Program-made: the position numbers and the translations under genes
Source: Bacteroidota bacterium
Lineage (GTDB): Bacteria > Bacteroidota > Bacteroidia > Bacteroidales > UBA932
Direction of reading: 5' to 3'
Assembly (NCBI GenBank): GCA_029567375.1
Contig: JAKQLB010000198.1
Coordinates: 24,164-88,163, forward strand
Length of the DNA: 64,000 nucleotides
The notes under the pieces: model-generated
Seen by the model: only the letters and a program-made list of their open reading frames with translations
Told to the model about the DNA's origin: nothing
Database searches by the model: none
Shown: positions 50,016 through 59,554 of the stretch, piece by piece
Numbering within the stretch: the stretch's first letter is position 1
Layout of the letters: each line of letters starts with the position of its first letter

Positions 50016-52537
50016 CGCTTGCCCTCCTTGATCTTTTTGTTTCTTACGATCTCCATCCACCGGTCGTGGCATTCTTCCACAAGAGACAGCCTGCGCCCCT
50101 GTTCGTCATTGATTGGTGGCAGCACATCCTTCAGCACGTCGATGATACTGCGCTTGTAGTGCATCATCTTTTCCAACGATACCAAGTCCGCATAAATCTT
50201 CGTAAGCCGGGAATCCACTTCACGGGCAATCTCAAGACGGTCGCTCGACCAAAGTAGATGGTACATGTCGTTGGTTTTCGTGTCATCCTGTGGGGCTGTC
50301 CGTGCATATTCCGTAGTTATCTTGCATTTCGGATATTCTTTCGCAATCTCGGCTATACGGTCGTTGACTAACTTCGCCTTCTCCTTTTCGTTCATGCCGG
50401 GATCGAGTGTCATTATTTCCACCACGTGGGTATCGGAATATTCCGTGGTCAAGTCCCACGAGATTTGCAGGATGGCTCTGTGTATCTTGATACCTAGAAA
50501 ATATTTCGGTTTGCGTGCGATTTTCAGTGTTGCCCTTAACGTGATGATACCGTTGATATTGGATATCGTCCCTTTTCTGATAAAAGTGTAGCCGTTCCAA
50601 GAGCCGTTATCCTGCCAAGTGATGTTGTAAGCCGTCTTGCAGTCCTGCATGATTGCCGGGATGCGGTAGTAGTCATCGGTCGCCACATCATTGTCGTTTT
50701 TTGATTCTTCTTTCGCCTGTGCGATTTCAGCCTGTTTTTGCTGCCAGGTGGCAAGCTCCGGCTTCAGCCTCTCTATTTCCGCCTTGTTCTCATTGTATTT
50801 CTGACGGAGTGAGACAGCATCCTCCACACTGGCATTTGCTATCTGTTTGATAAGGGATTCATTTTCTTTCTCCAATGCCGATATTTGAGATTGGAGCGAA
50901 TAGACTTTGTTGTCCGCTTCTCGTTGTAGAGCGTCCAGTTCCGACAAGTCAAGTTCTTCGCTCTCGGCTGTGGTCTTCATCGCACACTCTTTAGAATGGG
51001 CGTTAAGCGACTTTCCGCATTTACGGCACTTGTACTGGGTCGTTCCCTGCCCAAGTGTCGCTCCATCCGAACAGGTCACACTGATTGTTACCGTCTCACA
51101 GCCTTTCAGCTTCTCTTCGTTGGTTGCCTGATAATAGTTCCGGCTGTCGGACGCGATATAATAGACATACCCGTCTTCGTTCTCGTTGAACTCTGACAAA
51201 AGTGCATTTAGTTGTGCCTTGAAAGTGTTCAAGTCCATGGAGTAGGAGTCAAACAGATCCTCGTAAACGACTTCCTCGTTGTCCCAACTTTTCGTGACGT
51301 GGATTTCGTAGGCGTATGCTTTCTTGGTCTGCTTCTTTCCTTTTTTGATGACGTAACTGTGCTGATAATAATTGATGGCGTAATTGAATCCGTCATTGGC
51401 ATTGTTGAGCTGTTGCACCCTGTTTCTTGACCATCCTGCATAACGCTCCGAATTGGAAAGGGCCTGTTCCCGTTGCGAGGCATTGGGATAGAAATTCGGA
51501 TCGCTTGTCTTGAAGCGGGTCCATTCGCCACCTTCAAGAATGCTCTTGTCATCGGTCGGAGGCACATAGTCACAAAGCGGCACGCTGCCACGGTCACGTC
51601 TGGCGATATACCACCGCTGGGTATAATAGCTGCCCGAAGTCTCATCTAAATAATCGGTAATCCACGAAGTGAGGTTGTAATCACTGAACTTGAACAATCC
51701 TGCCACATTGTCCGGACCGCCCACGATACCAAGTATGGTCTGTCCTGCATTGTTTTCCAACTGCTCGAAGAGACCGCTGTAATGCTCGTAGATGTCAATG
51801 GCCTTGCTGACCTTGCCGTTCATCAGCTCATGGAAAGAGTTTTGCTGCAAAAGGGCGTTACCGATGTTGGTGATACCCGAAGTGGCAAGACCGGCTCCTA
51901 TTTGGTAGAGTTTGTCCAAATCGGCTTTTAGGTTCTCTTTCGTGAAATTGCCCGGAACTTTGGATAGGTCGTCAAAGAGGCGTTTCCAATCCACATTGCC
52001 GATTTTCGAGAGTTTCAAAATAGCGGCTATCTCTTCGTTGAACTCCAAAAAGGCGATGTCAGAAAATGACAAGGTGCTGTTGGTGACAATGCTCTCGAAC
52101 TGCATACAGAGGGCTTTGGTATCATCACACACCTTCATCAGATAGCTGCCCCAATGAAGGGCTGTCTGAGGGGAACGGAGCATCAGCTTGGCGACAATCC
52201 ATGTCTTGGGGATAATCTTGTGTGCCACTAAATGATAGATTCTCCGATAGTAATAATTTTCCGTGGTGCTGCTCCAGATGCCCAAATCTGTGAGTGCTCT
52301 GCGCTCCAGGAATTTGCTTGCGAATATACCGGCTGTTGCCACTTCCGAAGCCTTATAGTGTTTCAGGATGGCTTGTACCTGCTCGTCATAATATGCCTCG
52401 GCAACAGTTCCTGTACCGTAGGCTGCAACCATTGCGGCCACGGTTTTCGCATCGAAGTTCACGCTGTAATACTGGGCGTGGGCCTGTTGGACGAAAATCG
52501 TGGCTATTGTCATTATTATGAGAGCGAACCGTTTCAT
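50012..52537 (-). CDS. Large exported conjugation protein with coiled coil and Cys motif
   Basis: An 841-residue protein from ATG 52537, where a signal peptide begins (MKRFALIIMTIATIFVQQAH); the long upstream frame is a shadow of the VirB4 gene. A helical first third, a YKCRKCGKSLNAHSKEC zinc-ribbon-like motif near 505, then a coiled coil near 540-605 (LQREADNKVYSLQSQISALE) and an RW-containing tail (VEECHDRWMEIVRN). The start overlaps the VirB4 stop by 4 nt. It may be a VirB5- or lysozyme-like accessory subunit, or a large scaffold. Confidence 0.65.
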   Translation of the reverse strand: MKRFALIIMTIATIFVQQAHAQYYSVNFDAKTVAAMVAAYGTGTVAEAYYDEQVQAILKHYKASEVATAGIFASKFLERRALTDLGIWSSTTENYYYRRIYHLVAHKIIPKTWIVAKLMLRSPQTALHWGSYLMKVCDDTKALCMQFESIVTNSTLSFSDIAFLEFNEEIAAILKLSKIGNVDWKRLFDDLSKVPGNFTKENLKADLDKLYQIGAGLATSGITNIGNALLQQNSFHELMNGKVSKAIDIYEHYSGLFEQLENNAGQTILGIVGGPDNVAGLFKFSDYNLTSWITDYLDETSGSYYTQRWYIARRDRGSVPLCDYVPPTDDKSILEGGEWTRFKTSDPNFYPNASQREQALSNSERYAGWSRNRVQQLNNANDGFNYAINYYQHSYVIKKGKKQTKKAYAYEIHVTKSWDNEEVVYEDLFDSYSMDLNTFKAQLNALLSEFNENEDGYVYYIASDSRNYYQATNEEKLKGCETVTISVTCSDGATLGQGTTQYKCRKCGKSLNAHSKECAMKTTAESEELDLSELDALQREADNKVYSLQSQISALEKENESLIKQIANASVEDAVSLRQKYNENKAEIERLKPELATWQQKQAEIAQAKEESKNDNDVATDDYYRIPAIMQDCKTAYNITWQDNGSWNGYTFIRKGTISNINGIITLRATLKIARKPKYFLGIKIHRAILQISWDLTTEYSDTHVVEIMTLDPGMNEKEKAKLVNDRIAEIAKEYPKCKITTEYARTAPQDDTKTNDMYHLLWSSDRLEIAREVDSRLTKIYADLVSLEKMMHYKRSIIDVLKDVLPPINDEQGRRLSLVEECHDRWMEIVRNKKIKEGKR

Positions 52538-55251
52538 TGTTGTTTTGTCTTTGGCTGATGAAGATTCAATACTTTCCCGGCAGCGTTCACTTTTTGGGCG
52601 AACGGCAGGGATTTGCCTATCCCGGAAGCATCCCAATCGGCACAATACCGCTCGATAGCTTCCTTGTGGCTGCATTGTAGCTCTGTCTTGTAGAGTTTCA
52701 ACGCTTCTTTCTCCGCTCGTTCCGTGGTGTAGGTCATATAGCATTCATGCGGCTCTTCCACACCATAGACTCCGCTGGTTGTGCCACGGCGGATAAAGAC
52801 CTCACGGAAGAATGAACGTCCTTCTTTATTTTCTAATCGGTTGATGGTGAATATTTTCTTGCAGTCCACATCGGTCAGTCCGAGTATCGCCTTGATGGTG
52901 TCGAAGCGTTCACGGAATTTGCTTTGGTCAAGCAGCATCACCACATCGGAGTTGTTGATGATGGCTTCCTTTACGATTTCAGAGCCGATGATATCCTGGA
53001 TTTCCTGTGTCACCACACCCACGCTTGCCCAGAACTTTCGGGCGGTCTTGTACATAAACTTGATGTATTCCGCCATAAGTGGGGAAGCGATGGCTTTCCA
53101 TGCCTCTTCAATGACCAAGACCTTGCGGTTCTTCTTGATGCGCATCTTCTGCAAGAACACGTCCATGATGATGAGCGTCACCAAGGGGAACAGGAGCGGG
53201 TCATCTTTTATGGAATCGATTTCGAAGACGATGAAGGTCTCGTCAAACAGCGAACTGTCCATATTCTCGTTCAGGGTCTTTTCGTGATTGCCGCCCCGGT
53301 AGAAGTCTTTCATCATATAGCGGTAGGTAGAGAAGTCTATCCCCAAAATGCTGTTCTCGTTGCAGATGTCGGGGATGCGTTGTACGGAGAACTCATAGAA
53401 TGTGTTGAATGACAATGATTCCACTTTCAGTTCCTTTCTTCTTCGCTCTATCTCGTCGATAACCTTTTCTATCCGTGCGTTCAGTTCCGCTTCGTTTTCG
53501 GAACGGTTGCCGCCTTTGTTGCGCTCGTCAATCAGGAGACTTTTGCGCAAATCCTCCCTTTGGGGCGGTGTAAAGCCGTTAAACTTGTTGAAGTAGGTGT
53601 CATAATACTCTGTGATGACCTGTTCTATCAGTCTGTCTTCTGTCTTGGTGACAGTCCCTTGGCTTCCTTTCCAAATCAGCAGGACAAGGTTTTTCAGAAA
53701 ACCGGTCTTCTCCACGTTCAGTTCCTGTCGGTTGATGCGGAACGGATTCATGGTAATGGGGCGTTCCTCCGTGTAGGAGATGTATTTGCCTCCCACGTAT
53801 TCACACAATCCCTCGTATGAGTTACCGGTATCTACCATGACCACATCAGTCCCTTGCTCGTGAAGCTGGCGCACCACGCTGTTCATGTGGAAACTCTTGC
53901 CGCTTCCCGAAGGCCCCAAACAGAAAAAATTGCTGTTGTCGGTCAGTTTTTCCGCGCCCTCTTTTCCTGTGATGTCGATAGCCACAGGTACACCCTGCCT
54001 GTCCGTATAATAGATTTTCAAAGGTGTCTTCTCGCTATGCAGGATGCGCTCCTTGTACATCAGACAGGTGGCCGCATCTCCTAAAGTGAGGAAACGGTCA
54101 TACTCCGGATTCATGCCGTAACAGTTGCCGGGAAAGGAATTGACGAACAGCTCCAACTGGTTATAGGCTCTCTTGGATATGTGGATACCCATCCTCGAAA
54201 AACTGTTCTCCAGATGGTTCGTGCATTTGTGGATGTCGGTCTTTGCGGATATGGCTACCACAAGGTTGTAGTGGGTATATACCAATTGCTTGCTCTCTCG
54301 TGCCACCACTTCCTGCACACGCTTGATGTCCTCGACTGCCATCTGGTTGCCGGGATTGGGCATACTCGCATGGCGGTTTTTCTTTTTGTCAAGCAAGGCC
54401 AACTCTCTCTTTTGGTTGGGAATGAATATCATCTGGTTATACACCACGGCTTCGGCGTTGGGTATGGATGATACCGCAGATACCAAATCCATTGGCATAC
54501 TGCTGTTGTTGACTTCCACATTCATGTAAGGACGGATGACGGAAGGCAGGCTTACGCTATCCACATCCACAAGGCTATATACCTTGCAACGCCTGTCGCC
54601 CATGGAGATACATTCGTCATCCACTTTGAAATTGGTCATGGAGACTACCTTGTCTCTGAAATTCATGGCGAAGTAGCGGTCTGCATAGTCGCTGACTTCC
54701 TGTTTGCCCAGAAACTTTATCTGAACACCTGCATCACGCAACTGGTCATGCACCTTGCGTATCTTCACGAGGAAATCACGCCATTTCTTGCTGTCGTATG
54801 AAAACAGGCTGCTCTTCTTGGATTCCTGAGTGATGGTCAGATAACATTCGCTGTCGGTGTATGGTCTGCCGTTGAAGTAACGGAAATAGGATGAAGAGAG
54901 AAATTCACGTTCCTCACCGTTCATTCCCTCAAAGCTCTTTTTTACAAAAATGTCCTGCTTGTGTAGGGCGTATCCTTCTCCCAATGTCTGTGCTATGGCG
55001 GTAAAGAGTTGGGTGAACTCGTAATAGGCATCGATGTTGGCACAATACTTCTGCACCGGATTCTCCACTTTCAGCACAGCGGAATATTCGCCTGTCTTGG
55101 TATATATCACACCGATACCGTCTGCATTTTCCACGGAGAAATAGATGTCCTGGAATATCCGCTTCCGTTTGCCTCCCGTGCCAAAGGCATAGACCGAAAT
55201 GGCCATGCCTGCGCAAATGGCAATAAAAATCAGGAAGATGTATGTAATCAT
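52534..55251 (-). CDS. traG: TraG-type conjugation ATPase, VirB4 analogue
   Basis: A 905-residue ATPase with one N-terminal membrane helix. The N-terminal half is the VirB4/CagE domain; the C-terminal half holds Walker A GPSGSGKSFHMNSVV near 445 and Walker B KVLVIEEAWKA near 700, with the PLMAEYIKFMYKTARKFWAS and VTQEIQD motifs of the VirB4 family. It powers pilus or channel assembly at the inner membrane. The largest gene of the operon, 98 nt after TraF. Confidence 0.92.
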   Translation of the reverse strand: MITYIFLIFIAICAGMAISVYAFGTGGKRKRIFQDIYFSVENADGIGVIYTKTGEYSAVLKVENPVQKYCANIDAYYEFTQLFTAIAQTLGEGYALHKQDIFVKKSFEGMNGEEREFLSSSYFRYFNGRPYTDSECYLTITQESKKSSLFSYDSKKWRDFLVKIRKVHDQLRDAGVQIKFLGKQEVSDYADRYFAMNFRDKVVSMTNFKVDDECISMGDRRCKVYSLVDVDSVSLPSVIRPYMNVEVNNSSMPMDLVSAVSSIPNAEAVVYNQMIFIPNQKRELALLDKKKNRHASMPNPGNQMAVEDIKRVQEVVARESKQLVYTHYNLVVAISAKTDIHKCTNHLENSFSRMGIHISKRAYNQLELFVNSFPGNCYGMNPEYDRFLTLGDAATCLMYKERILHSEKTPLKIYYTDRQGVPVAIDITGKEGAEKLTDNSNFFCLGPSGSGKSFHMNSVVRQLHEQGTDVVMVDTGNSYEGLCEYVGGKYISYTEERPITMNPFRINRQELNVEKTGFLKNLVLLIWKGSQGTVTKTEDRLIEQVITEYYDTYFNKFNGFTPPQREDLRKSLLIDERNKGGNRSENEAELNARIEKVIDEIERRRKELKVESLSFNTFYEFSVQRIPDICNENSILGIDFSTYRYMMKDFYRGGNHEKTLNENMDSSLFDETFIVFEIDSIKDDPLLFPLVTLIIMDVFLQKMRIKKNRKVLVIEEAWKAIASPLMAEYIKFMYKTARKFWASVGVVTQEIQDIIGSEIVKEAIINNSDVVMLLDQSKFRERFDTIKAILGLTDVDCKKIFTINRLENKEGRSFFREVFIRRGTTSGVYGVEEPHECYMTYTTERAEKEALKLYKTELQCSHKEAIERYCADWDASGIGKSLPFAQKVNAAGKVLNLHQPKTKQQ

Positions 55252-55349
55252 TCGGTTATTTACAATTAAGGGCAGGCTGACCTAATCAAAGGACAAGCCT
55301 ACCCACGTTCAACATTCAATATATCTATTCATGGTCAAATGGTTTTCTG

Positions 55350-55646
55350 TTACATTTTCTTGGAATAGGCATAGATGAACACTCCTCGTTCCTGTCGTTT
55401 GCTGTGCAGCCCCTTGCGCTGCTTGAACAGAATCAGTCCGGCACCGCTTGTTACGGTAACTGCCAGTACAATCAGTGCGAGAACGAATCCTGCCAGACAG
55501 TAGGCTATGATAAAGCCGACTATGGCAATGCCTATCGTAGCTGCCGCCCAATAGATGTATCGTCCCTGAATACCCATAAATTCAAGGGGACGTTGAAGCC
55601 CCTTGAACAATGGATAATCGGGATAGTGTTCCTCTCTGCCGTCCAT
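55350..55646 (-). CDS. traF: TraF-like (DUF4133) membrane protein
   Basis: A 98-residue protein with two membrane helices (about 29-75) and the DUF4133 start YPLFKGLQRPLEFMGIQGRY. It corresponds to VirB3 by position and size between TraE and VirB4. The tail is basic and cytosolic. Confidence 0.88.
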   Translation of the reverse strand: MDGREEHYPDYPLFKGLQRPLEFMGIQGRYIYWAAATIGIAIVGFIIAYCLAGFVLALIVLAVTVTSGAGLILFKQRKGLHSKRQERGVFIYAYSKKM

Positions 55647-55658
55647 ACCGCCTGTGCT

Positions 55659-56021
55659 TTAAGAGAGACCGAAGAACAGAGGAAGTGCCTGGGCTGCCGC
55701 GATGAGGAAGATACAGGCTCCGACCACCATCATGATCTTCTTCTTGACATCCTGCTCCTCGTTGTTCATCGCGATGTAAACCGAGATTGCACCCACTACG
55801 GCAACTACACCGGCAATGGCGTAGCACAGTTTTACCACAATGGGAACATACTTGGCGATTTCCTCGCTCACTTGGGTCAATGCCGCTGTACCGGCCGAAT
55901 AGTCTCCTGCGGTGGTCTGTGCCATCATTGCGGTTACACCACACACCATCATCAGGCAGGTCATCTGCGCTTTCTTGGAGGTCGCAATCTTCTTTGCGAA
56001 TCGTTTTGCTTTTTCAAACAT
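55659..56021 (-). CDS. traE: TraE-like (DUF4134) membrane protein
   Basis: A 120-residue protein with an N-terminal basic segment and cleavable or retained hydrophobic stretch, then two helices with the DUF4134 pattern (KYVPIVVKLCYAIAGVVAVV, GACIFLIAAAQALPLFFG). The usual VirB2-like pilin candidate of Bacteroidetes T4SS. It is followed by TraF after 12 nt. Confidence 0.88.
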   Translation of the reverse strand: MFEKAKRFAKKIATSKKAQMTCLMMVCGVTAMMAQTTAGDYSAGTAALTQVSEEIAKYVPIVVKLCYAIAGVVAVVGAISVYIAMNNEEQDVKKKIMMVVGACIFLIAAAQALPLFFGLS

Positions 56022-56072
56022 GCTTGTTTCGTTTTAATTGGACTTTAATTATTGTTTTACACTCGTGATTCT

Positions 56073-56405
56073 CTAAATTCGGTAGCCGAAGAATGCCGGA
56101 AATACGATGGATGCCCCGATAATGAAGAGGCAGGCTCCTACCAGCGTGAGGATATGCTTGGTGATTCCGTCTTCGCCCGTGTTCATCTTGATGTATATCT
56201 GGAATGCGGCTATGACCGCAAAACCTCCTGCAACCGCATAAATGATATACTGGACGTACATCATCATCGTTACGACAAAGTCGTGCATCGAAGCCAATGC
56301 GTCTGCGCCCCAAGAGTAATTCACGCTGCCGCTCTTTGCGAAGACCGCACAAGGCAGCAGCATGAAGATTGGAGTTATTGCTTTTTTGATGTTCCATCCT
56401 GTCAT
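56073..56405 (-). CDS. Second DUF4134-like pilin-type protein
   Basis: A 110-residue protein with a signal-like N-terminus and two helices ending in GACLFIIGASIVFPAFFGYRI, the same pattern as TraE next to it. The two genes are tandem paralogues. A double pilin set could make a heteropolymer, or one may serve in assembly. It overlaps the preceding gene by 4 nt. Confidence 0.8.
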   Translation of the reverse strand: MTGWNIKKAITPIFMLLPCAVFAKSGSVNYSWGADALASMHDFVVTMMMYVQYIIYAVAGGFAVIAAFQIYIKMNTGEDGITKHILTLVGACLFIIGASIVFPAFFGYRI

Positions 56406-56851
56406 AGTTCGTCTATTGCCGGTTTTATGGTTACACCTCCGTTGGATGGGGAGTTGCCAAGACCTTTTCCCATCATCAATTTGTATAGCTCTGCGGAATT
56501 GTAAGGGTTGGAGAAAGTGGCATGTGTCTCTTCCATTTTTTCCTCAATCCTGTGGTTGATTGCTTCAACCACATCCTGCTTGTGCTTTTCGCTCTCCGGT
56601 TCTTTATCGTCCGACACAGACTGCGTTTCATCAACGTAGTGTGTCTCATACTCGTTGTCCCCGACATTGAACCCCTTGTCGTTCTCCACCACGCTGACAC
56701 TTTCTTCCGCATCAAATTCGCTCACGTCGAACTCTTCTTCCTCGGATTTCTTCTTTTCACCGTTTCCGTGAAGGTCTTTGGTTATCATTACCGCATAATA
56801 TACGATGTATGCTACGGTCAGCACAAGGACGAAAATGAAGTATGCTTTCAT
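56402..56851 (-). CDS. Single-pass acidic protein, first gene of mating-pore operon
   Basis: A 149-residue protein with one helix at the N-terminus (YFIFVLVLTVAYIVYYAVMI) and a very acidic body rich in Glu, Asp and Ser, with a final MGKGLGNSPSNGGVTIKP. It holds the TraD-like position, but no specific family is clear. The upstream region carries the shared operator motifs, so it is the operon's first gene. Confidence 0.65.
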   Translation of the reverse strand: MKAYFIFVLVLTVAYIVYYAVMITKDLHGNGEKKKSEEEEFDVSEFDAEESVSVVENDKGFNVGDNEYETHYVDETQSVSDDKEPESEKHKQDVVEAINHRIEEKMEETHATFSNPYNSAELYKLMMGKGLGNSPSNGGVTIKPAIDEL

Positions 56852-56912
56852 ATTTTTATAGTCTGAAATTAGAATATGATTAAAATATGACTGTAAAGGA
56901 AATACAATATTT

Positions 56913-57003
56913 TCATACTCTGAAAAATATCTGAGAAATCAGGCAGAATCTTAAACATTTTTGGGTAAAAATCTAAAATCATACTCAAATATCATACTTT
57001 GAA
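56913..57003. promoter_or_regulatory. Operator cluster of mating-pore operon
   Basis: TCATACTCTGAA at 56913-56924 is identical to 17280-17291. ATCATACT occurs at 56978-56985 and again at 56991-56998, the latter within ATCATACTTTGAA (one change from the other site). The region 56852-57040 has no gene. No perfect -7/-33 pair was found, so the start site is unassigned. Confidence 0.6.
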
Positions 57004-57040
57004 TGAATTTTCAGACGTTTGACGAGTGCATATAAACACG

Positions 57041-57066
57041 AAAAGCCCTCCTTGTTAGGGAGAGCC
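57041..57066 (-). terminator. Terminator of DNA-processing operon
   Basis: On the minus strand GGCTCTCCCTAACAAGGAGG with GGGC following forms an imperfect GC-rich stem, followed by TTTT. It starts about 40 nt after the primase stop and separates that operon from the mating-pore promoter region. Confidence 0.6.
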
Positions 57067-57106
57067 TTCTATGGGTTGTGATATGCTATCAGAGGGAAGA
57101 CAAAGA

Positions 57107-57994
57107 CTAACGCCTTTTTCCCCTCAGATAGTCATTCAGGTCTTTGTAGTTGTAGTAGTTTTTGGAGTGGTCGATTACCTTTATCCCGTAAAGTCCGGCA
57201 ATGGTCTCGACGGTCTTTTGCCCGGCGAGGTCGTTATCCAGATAACAATGGATGAAAATATATTGCTCCAGTTCCAGAAGACACTTTTTCAAGTTGCTTA
57301 TGGAGTTCATTACAAGAAAATCGGTCGGGATGTCAACACATACGTGGTAATCTCCCTTTTTATGCAACATTAGATAAGAGAGGAAATCCACAAACCCTTC
57401 AAAAACGCAGACGTGTCTTTGGATGACATCCCTGTTGTACCTGATGACGGATATGTCCTTGCCTTTGATACATCCTTTATAATAAGGATTGCGGACTTCG
57501 TAACCGCCCTTGATGTTCTCAAAGGCTATGGCAAAATAGTGCCGTTTGCGCAGTTCATAGTGTATCTCCTTACAATAGGTTCTGCCGACTTCTTCATTTA
57601 TGCCTCTTGAACGCAGATAAGACAGCAGGGCGTAGTGGTTCAAATCCACCACTTCCACATTCTCCATCTCATCTTCGACAGGGCAGGGTCGGACGGTTCG
57701 GCTCTGCAACTGTTGTCCAGGCACACCAATGGCATTCTCGCTGATACGCAGCAGTACCGTACTTACATTGCTTGTTTTATAGAGGTATTTCCCAAGTTCT
57801 ATGATGTCCCCACCGGCAGAAAGTCCAAAATCGTACCATTCGTTGAGATTGTCATTGACTTTGAAAGACGGGGTGCGTTCCTCCCTTAGCGGCGAGAGAT
57901 ACCAATACTGATACCCCCTGATATTGACTGGATGGTGGCCGGTTATCCGTAGATATTCCACAAGCCGTATCTGTTTTGCTTCGTTGATATTCAT
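57107..57994 (-). CDS. Primase-like protein with TOPRIM and Cys-less CHC2-type N-terminus
   Basis: A 295-residue protein. Residues 25-65 follow the CHC2 zinc-finger layout (YLSPLREERTPSFKVN, WYDFGLSAGGDIIELG), but all zinc Cys and the His are replaced. Residues 185-285 are a TOPRIM domain with VCVFEGFVDFLSYL (catalytic Glu) and IHCYLDNDLAGQKT (DxD). It is typical of Bacteroidetes mobile elements and probably primes or assists replication of transferred DNA. Last gene of its operon. Confidence 0.8.
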   Translation of the reverse strand: MNINEAKQIRLVEYLRITGHHPVNIRGYQYWYLSPLREERTPSFKVNDNLNEWYDFGLSAGGDIIELGKYLYKTSNVSTVLLRISENAIGVPGQQLQSRTVRPCPVEDEMENVEVVDLNHYALLSYLRSRGINEEVGRTYCKEIHYELRKRHYFAIAFENIKGGYEVRNPYYKGCIKGKDISVIRYNRDVIQRHVCVFEGFVDFLSYLMLHKKGDYHVCVDIPTDFLVMNSISNLKKCLLELEQYIFIHCYLDNDLAGQKTVETIAGLYGIKVIDHSKNYYNYKDLNDYLRGKRR

Positions 57995-57998
57995 TTTA

Positions 57999-58037
57999 GT
58001 ATGGTTTACTTATATATACCCACAAACTAAACCATAC
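57999..58037. repeat. Inverted repeat before primase gene
   Basis: GTATGGTTTA (57999-58008) is the exact reverse complement of TAAACCATAC (58028-58037), 19 nt apart, in the short gap between the RepA-like and primase-like genes. It may be an operator, a primase or origin element, or an RNA hairpin. Confidence 0.5.
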
Positions 58038-58040
58038 CGG

Positions 58041-59108
58041 TTAGAGGTGGAATGAAGGGTTATAGGAATAGGTACGGCCGTTTTTTGTAATGGCATGATG
58101 TTCCAATAGAAATTTACACAAGTTTACCAGTGTGTTTCTTCCTCGTGAATACCCAATGCTCTCGTATCCTTTTTTTAGAGCATCAAGCAGAGACTGATAG
58201 CCATATTCCGCACTTTCTGCGAAGGTTGATTCCAGGGCGGTTCGGTGTTGCTGCTCGGTCATATCCGTATAGGAAGTCAGTCTGTCCATTTTGTTCTTTT
58301 TGAATTGGTGTTCTTTTACCAAGTGCGGGAGAGAGTCTTCTCCGATTTCAAAAGCAAAAGGTGTAAATTCCCGGTCTCTTATGTGCATGGCCCTTACCTC
58401 ACTGATTTTCCCATTTTCATTGTTTTTTGATATTTGCAGGATAGTCTCGGCCTTATTGTTCAGTTCTGTTCCGATATGCCCTCTGGTATTGTCATCCCCT
58501 TTGTTTAGATGTAACACGGTGTGGATGTGCAGCTCGTAATAACTTGACCATCTCATCAGTTCGTTGATTATGTCAAGAGATTCACTGGGACTGTTTATGT
58601 CATGGATCAAATCACGGATGCCGTCAATGATTACGAGTCCGATGTTTTGTTCTTCGTGGAGTGCCCATCGTATAATGTCTCTTCTTTGGTCGGGAGTGTA
58701 TTCTCGCAGAACCAAAAACTGGATATTGTCGTTTTCTTGGTCGGTAGGGAGTCCTGCCAGTTTAAGGATTCGATGAAGTACTTTGTGGCAATGACACTTG
58801 CTTTGTTCTGTGTCGATGTATAGGATTCTATTCTTGCAAGATGGCAGTTCTGCTTTGTACTTTAGAATTTCCTTTCCGGAGAGAGCCGATGCGACAATGG
58901 CACTGACATTGAATGTCTTTTTGCTTTTGGGTTTACCGGTGGAAGCACTGAAATTTCCTATCGTGGCAATGGTAACGCCGTCTATTTGTACGATTTCCTG
59001 TGGAAACTCATACTTTTCGGTAACACTCAGCCTGATATATTTCAGTAAAGATTTGTATTTTGCTTCGTCAATCCGGTAATTGTTGGGTTGCATCATATCT
59101 GCTTGCAT
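58041..59108 (-). CDS. RepA-like RecA-fold ATPase
   Basis: A 355-residue protein. A modified Walker A (STGKPKSKKTF, residues about 56-66) and Walker B (NIGLVIIDGIRDLI near 155) with VLHLNKGDDNTRGHIGTELN near 200 match the RepA/DnaB-type AAA or RecA-fold ATPases encoded by Bacteroides mobilisable elements. A winged-helix-like C-terminus follows (GYESIGYSRGRNTLVNLCKF). It likely unwinds or loads on element DNA. Its ATG overlaps the stop of the upstream HTH gene by one base (TAATG). Confidence 0.8.
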   Translation of the reverse strand: MQADMMQPNNYRIDEAKYKSLLKYIRLSVTEKYEFPQEIVQIDGVTIATIGNFSASTGKPKSKKTFNVSAIVASALSGKEILKYKAELPSCKNRILYIDTEQSKCHCHKVLHRILKLAGLPTDQENDNIQFLVLREYTPDQRRDIIRWALHEEQNIGLVIIDGIRDLIHDINSPSESLDIINELMRWSSYYELHIHTVLHLNKGDDNTRGHIGTELNNKAETILQISKNNENGKISEVRAMHIRDREFTPFAFEIGEDSLPHLVKEHQFKKNKMDRLTSYTDMTEQQHRTALESTFAESAEYGYQSLLDALKKGYESIGYSRGRNTLVNLCKFLLEHHAITKNGRTYSYNPSFHL

Positions 59109-59554
59109 TATTTTCGGCCTCCTTTTGTTGTTTTGTTCTTATTCTTCTGATTCAAGGCATAAGCAATGATATTTGCTTGCCTTTCAATCTCGCTATTGGA
59201 GAAGGAAGGGTTGCGTTTTATCCATTGATTCAGGTCGTCTCTGAGAATGAAGATATTTTTCCCATTAGGTTTATATACGGTAAGCTCTTTTAGCATGGTC
59301 AGCTTATAAACGTACCCTTTGGACACTTGTAGATACGCTGCCACTTCGTCTATATTGAGAAAATCTTTTGCCGTATAAGCGATTTTCTCCACATTCCCAA
59401 GATGGGTTAGCAGTTCGTCCAAAGATCCGAATCGTTTCAGGAAATTTTCAACTCTCAATATTTCTTGCTGGAAGTTTTCCAAGGAATTGTCTTCAAGGAG
59501 CGATTTCAGTCCCTCCATGCGAGAGAGTAATAAATCTATTTCTTTTCTGTTCAT
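59108..59554 (-). CDS. Excisionase/MerR-type HTH protein
   Basis: A 148-residue protein from ATG 59554; the longer frame from 59623 overlaps the neighbouring gene and looks artificial. It has a coiled N-terminal half and an HTH_17-type winged helix (LNIDEVAAYLQVSKGYVYKL, PNGKNIFILRDDLNQWI). The sequence is similar to its upstream neighbour, so the two are paralogues. It may act as excisionase (directionality factor) or as a regulator. The start overlaps the neighbour's stop by 4 nt. Confidence 0.8.
   Translation of the reverse strand: MNRKEIDLLLSRMEGLKSLLEDNSLENFQQEILRVENFLKRFGSLDELLTHLGNVEKIAYTAKDFLNIDEVAAYLQVSKGYVYKLTMLKELTVYKPNGKNIFILRDDLNQWIKRNPSFSNSEIERQANIIAYALNQKNKNKTTKGGRK

Noticed and set aside
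52538..52744. N-terminal extension of the large exported protein
   Set aside because: It overlaps the VirB4 coding end in another frame and would bury the signal peptide; ATG 52537 is the better start.
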